From: Desulfomicrobiaceae bacterium
GTDB lineage: Bacteria > Desulfobacterota > Desulfovibrionia > Desulfovibrionales > Desulfomicrobiaceae
Length of the DNA: 15,605 nt
Assembly (NCBI GenBank): GCA_003530935.1
Contig: DPEO01000120.1
Coordinates: forward strand, 1 to 15,605
Reading direction: 5' to 3'
Below the pieces are notes generated by a model. The model ran no database searches and was not told the DNA's origin. It worked only from the letters and a program-made list of their open reading frames with translations. A program made the translations under genes and the position numbers. The number at the start of each line of letters is the position of its first letter. Position 1 is the first letter of the stretch. Shown piece after piece: positions 15,563-15,605 of the stretch.

Positions 15563-15605
15563 AGATCGGAAGGGGGTGGGGTAGGGGAGGGGGGGAGGGC
15601 TCGGG
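15563..15605 (+). other. Illumina adapter read-through with G miscalls (assembly artefact)
   Basis: Starts with a perfect AGATCGGAAG and then aligns without gaps to the reverse complement of the universal adapter for all 43 bases. By my count 31 are identical and all 12 mismatches are changes to G, the pattern of failing signal on two-colour instruments. It is not genomic. Confidence 0.95.

Noticed and set aside
15563..15605. G-rich tail as a G-quadruplex or repeat
   Set aside because: Fully explained by adapter sequence with G miscalls.

Overview
The window is a GC-rich bacterial contig of about 15.5 kb. Its gene set and gene pairing suggest a sulfate-reducing deltaproteobacterium of the Desulfovibrionales type. 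The main hints are an ArsR-methyltransferase regulator of the SahR type in front of ahcY and metK, a purB-pyrE pair, a His-tailed metal-transporter ATPase and a cysteine-rich iron-sulfur protein. This assignment is inferred from gene content, not from a marker gene. Both ends carry sequencing-adapter sequence: about 18-75 aligns without gaps to the Illumina P5/universal adapter, and 15563-15605 aligns to its reverse complement. The genomic DNA is therefore about 76-15562, and the two outermost genes are cut by the contig ends.

Layout: (1) 76-357, + strand: the C-terminal part of an ABC ATPase with a histidine-rich tail (cobalt/nickel type). (2) 553-1353, - strand: a TSUP (TauE/SafE) permease, preceded by a perfect GntR/FadR-type operator palindrome. 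(3) 1577-4168, + strand: an AzgA-like purine permease, then a cysteine-rich ferredoxin-type protein behind an odd hairpin. (4) 8720 down to 4183, - strand: sahR-ahcY-metK, tightly coupled, followed by a strong terminator and then glucokinase. A consensus-like promoter and an operator palindrome that covers the start codon lie in front of sahR. (5) 8945-9802, + strand: a DMT (EamA) exporter, converging on (6). (6) 14717 down to 9799, - strand: a probable operon of an MBL-fold hydrolase, a small ORF interrupted by TGA, an iron-sulfur-flavoprotein-like reductase, ComF, a hybrid sensor protein and a DUF456 membrane protein. Its last three junctions are ATGA overlaps. (7) 15562 down to 14850, - strand: the 3' end of purB and complete pyrE, closed by an intrinsic terminator.

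Most genes are housekeeping. MetK makes S-adenosylmethionine, methyltransferases convert it to S-adenosylhomocysteine (SAH), AhcY removes SAH, and the ArsR-methyltransferase protein probably senses SAH and controls the operon. PurB, PyrE and the purine permease belong to nucleotide supply.

The least ordinary features are the hybrid 'kinase', whose kinase core appears degenerate while its receiver domain is intact; the small ORF with an in-frame TGA; the operator overlapping the sahR start codon; and the adapter read-through at both contig ends. I found no CRISPR array, tRNA, rRNA, insertion sequence, prophage or defence system, and no convincing new multi-gene system.
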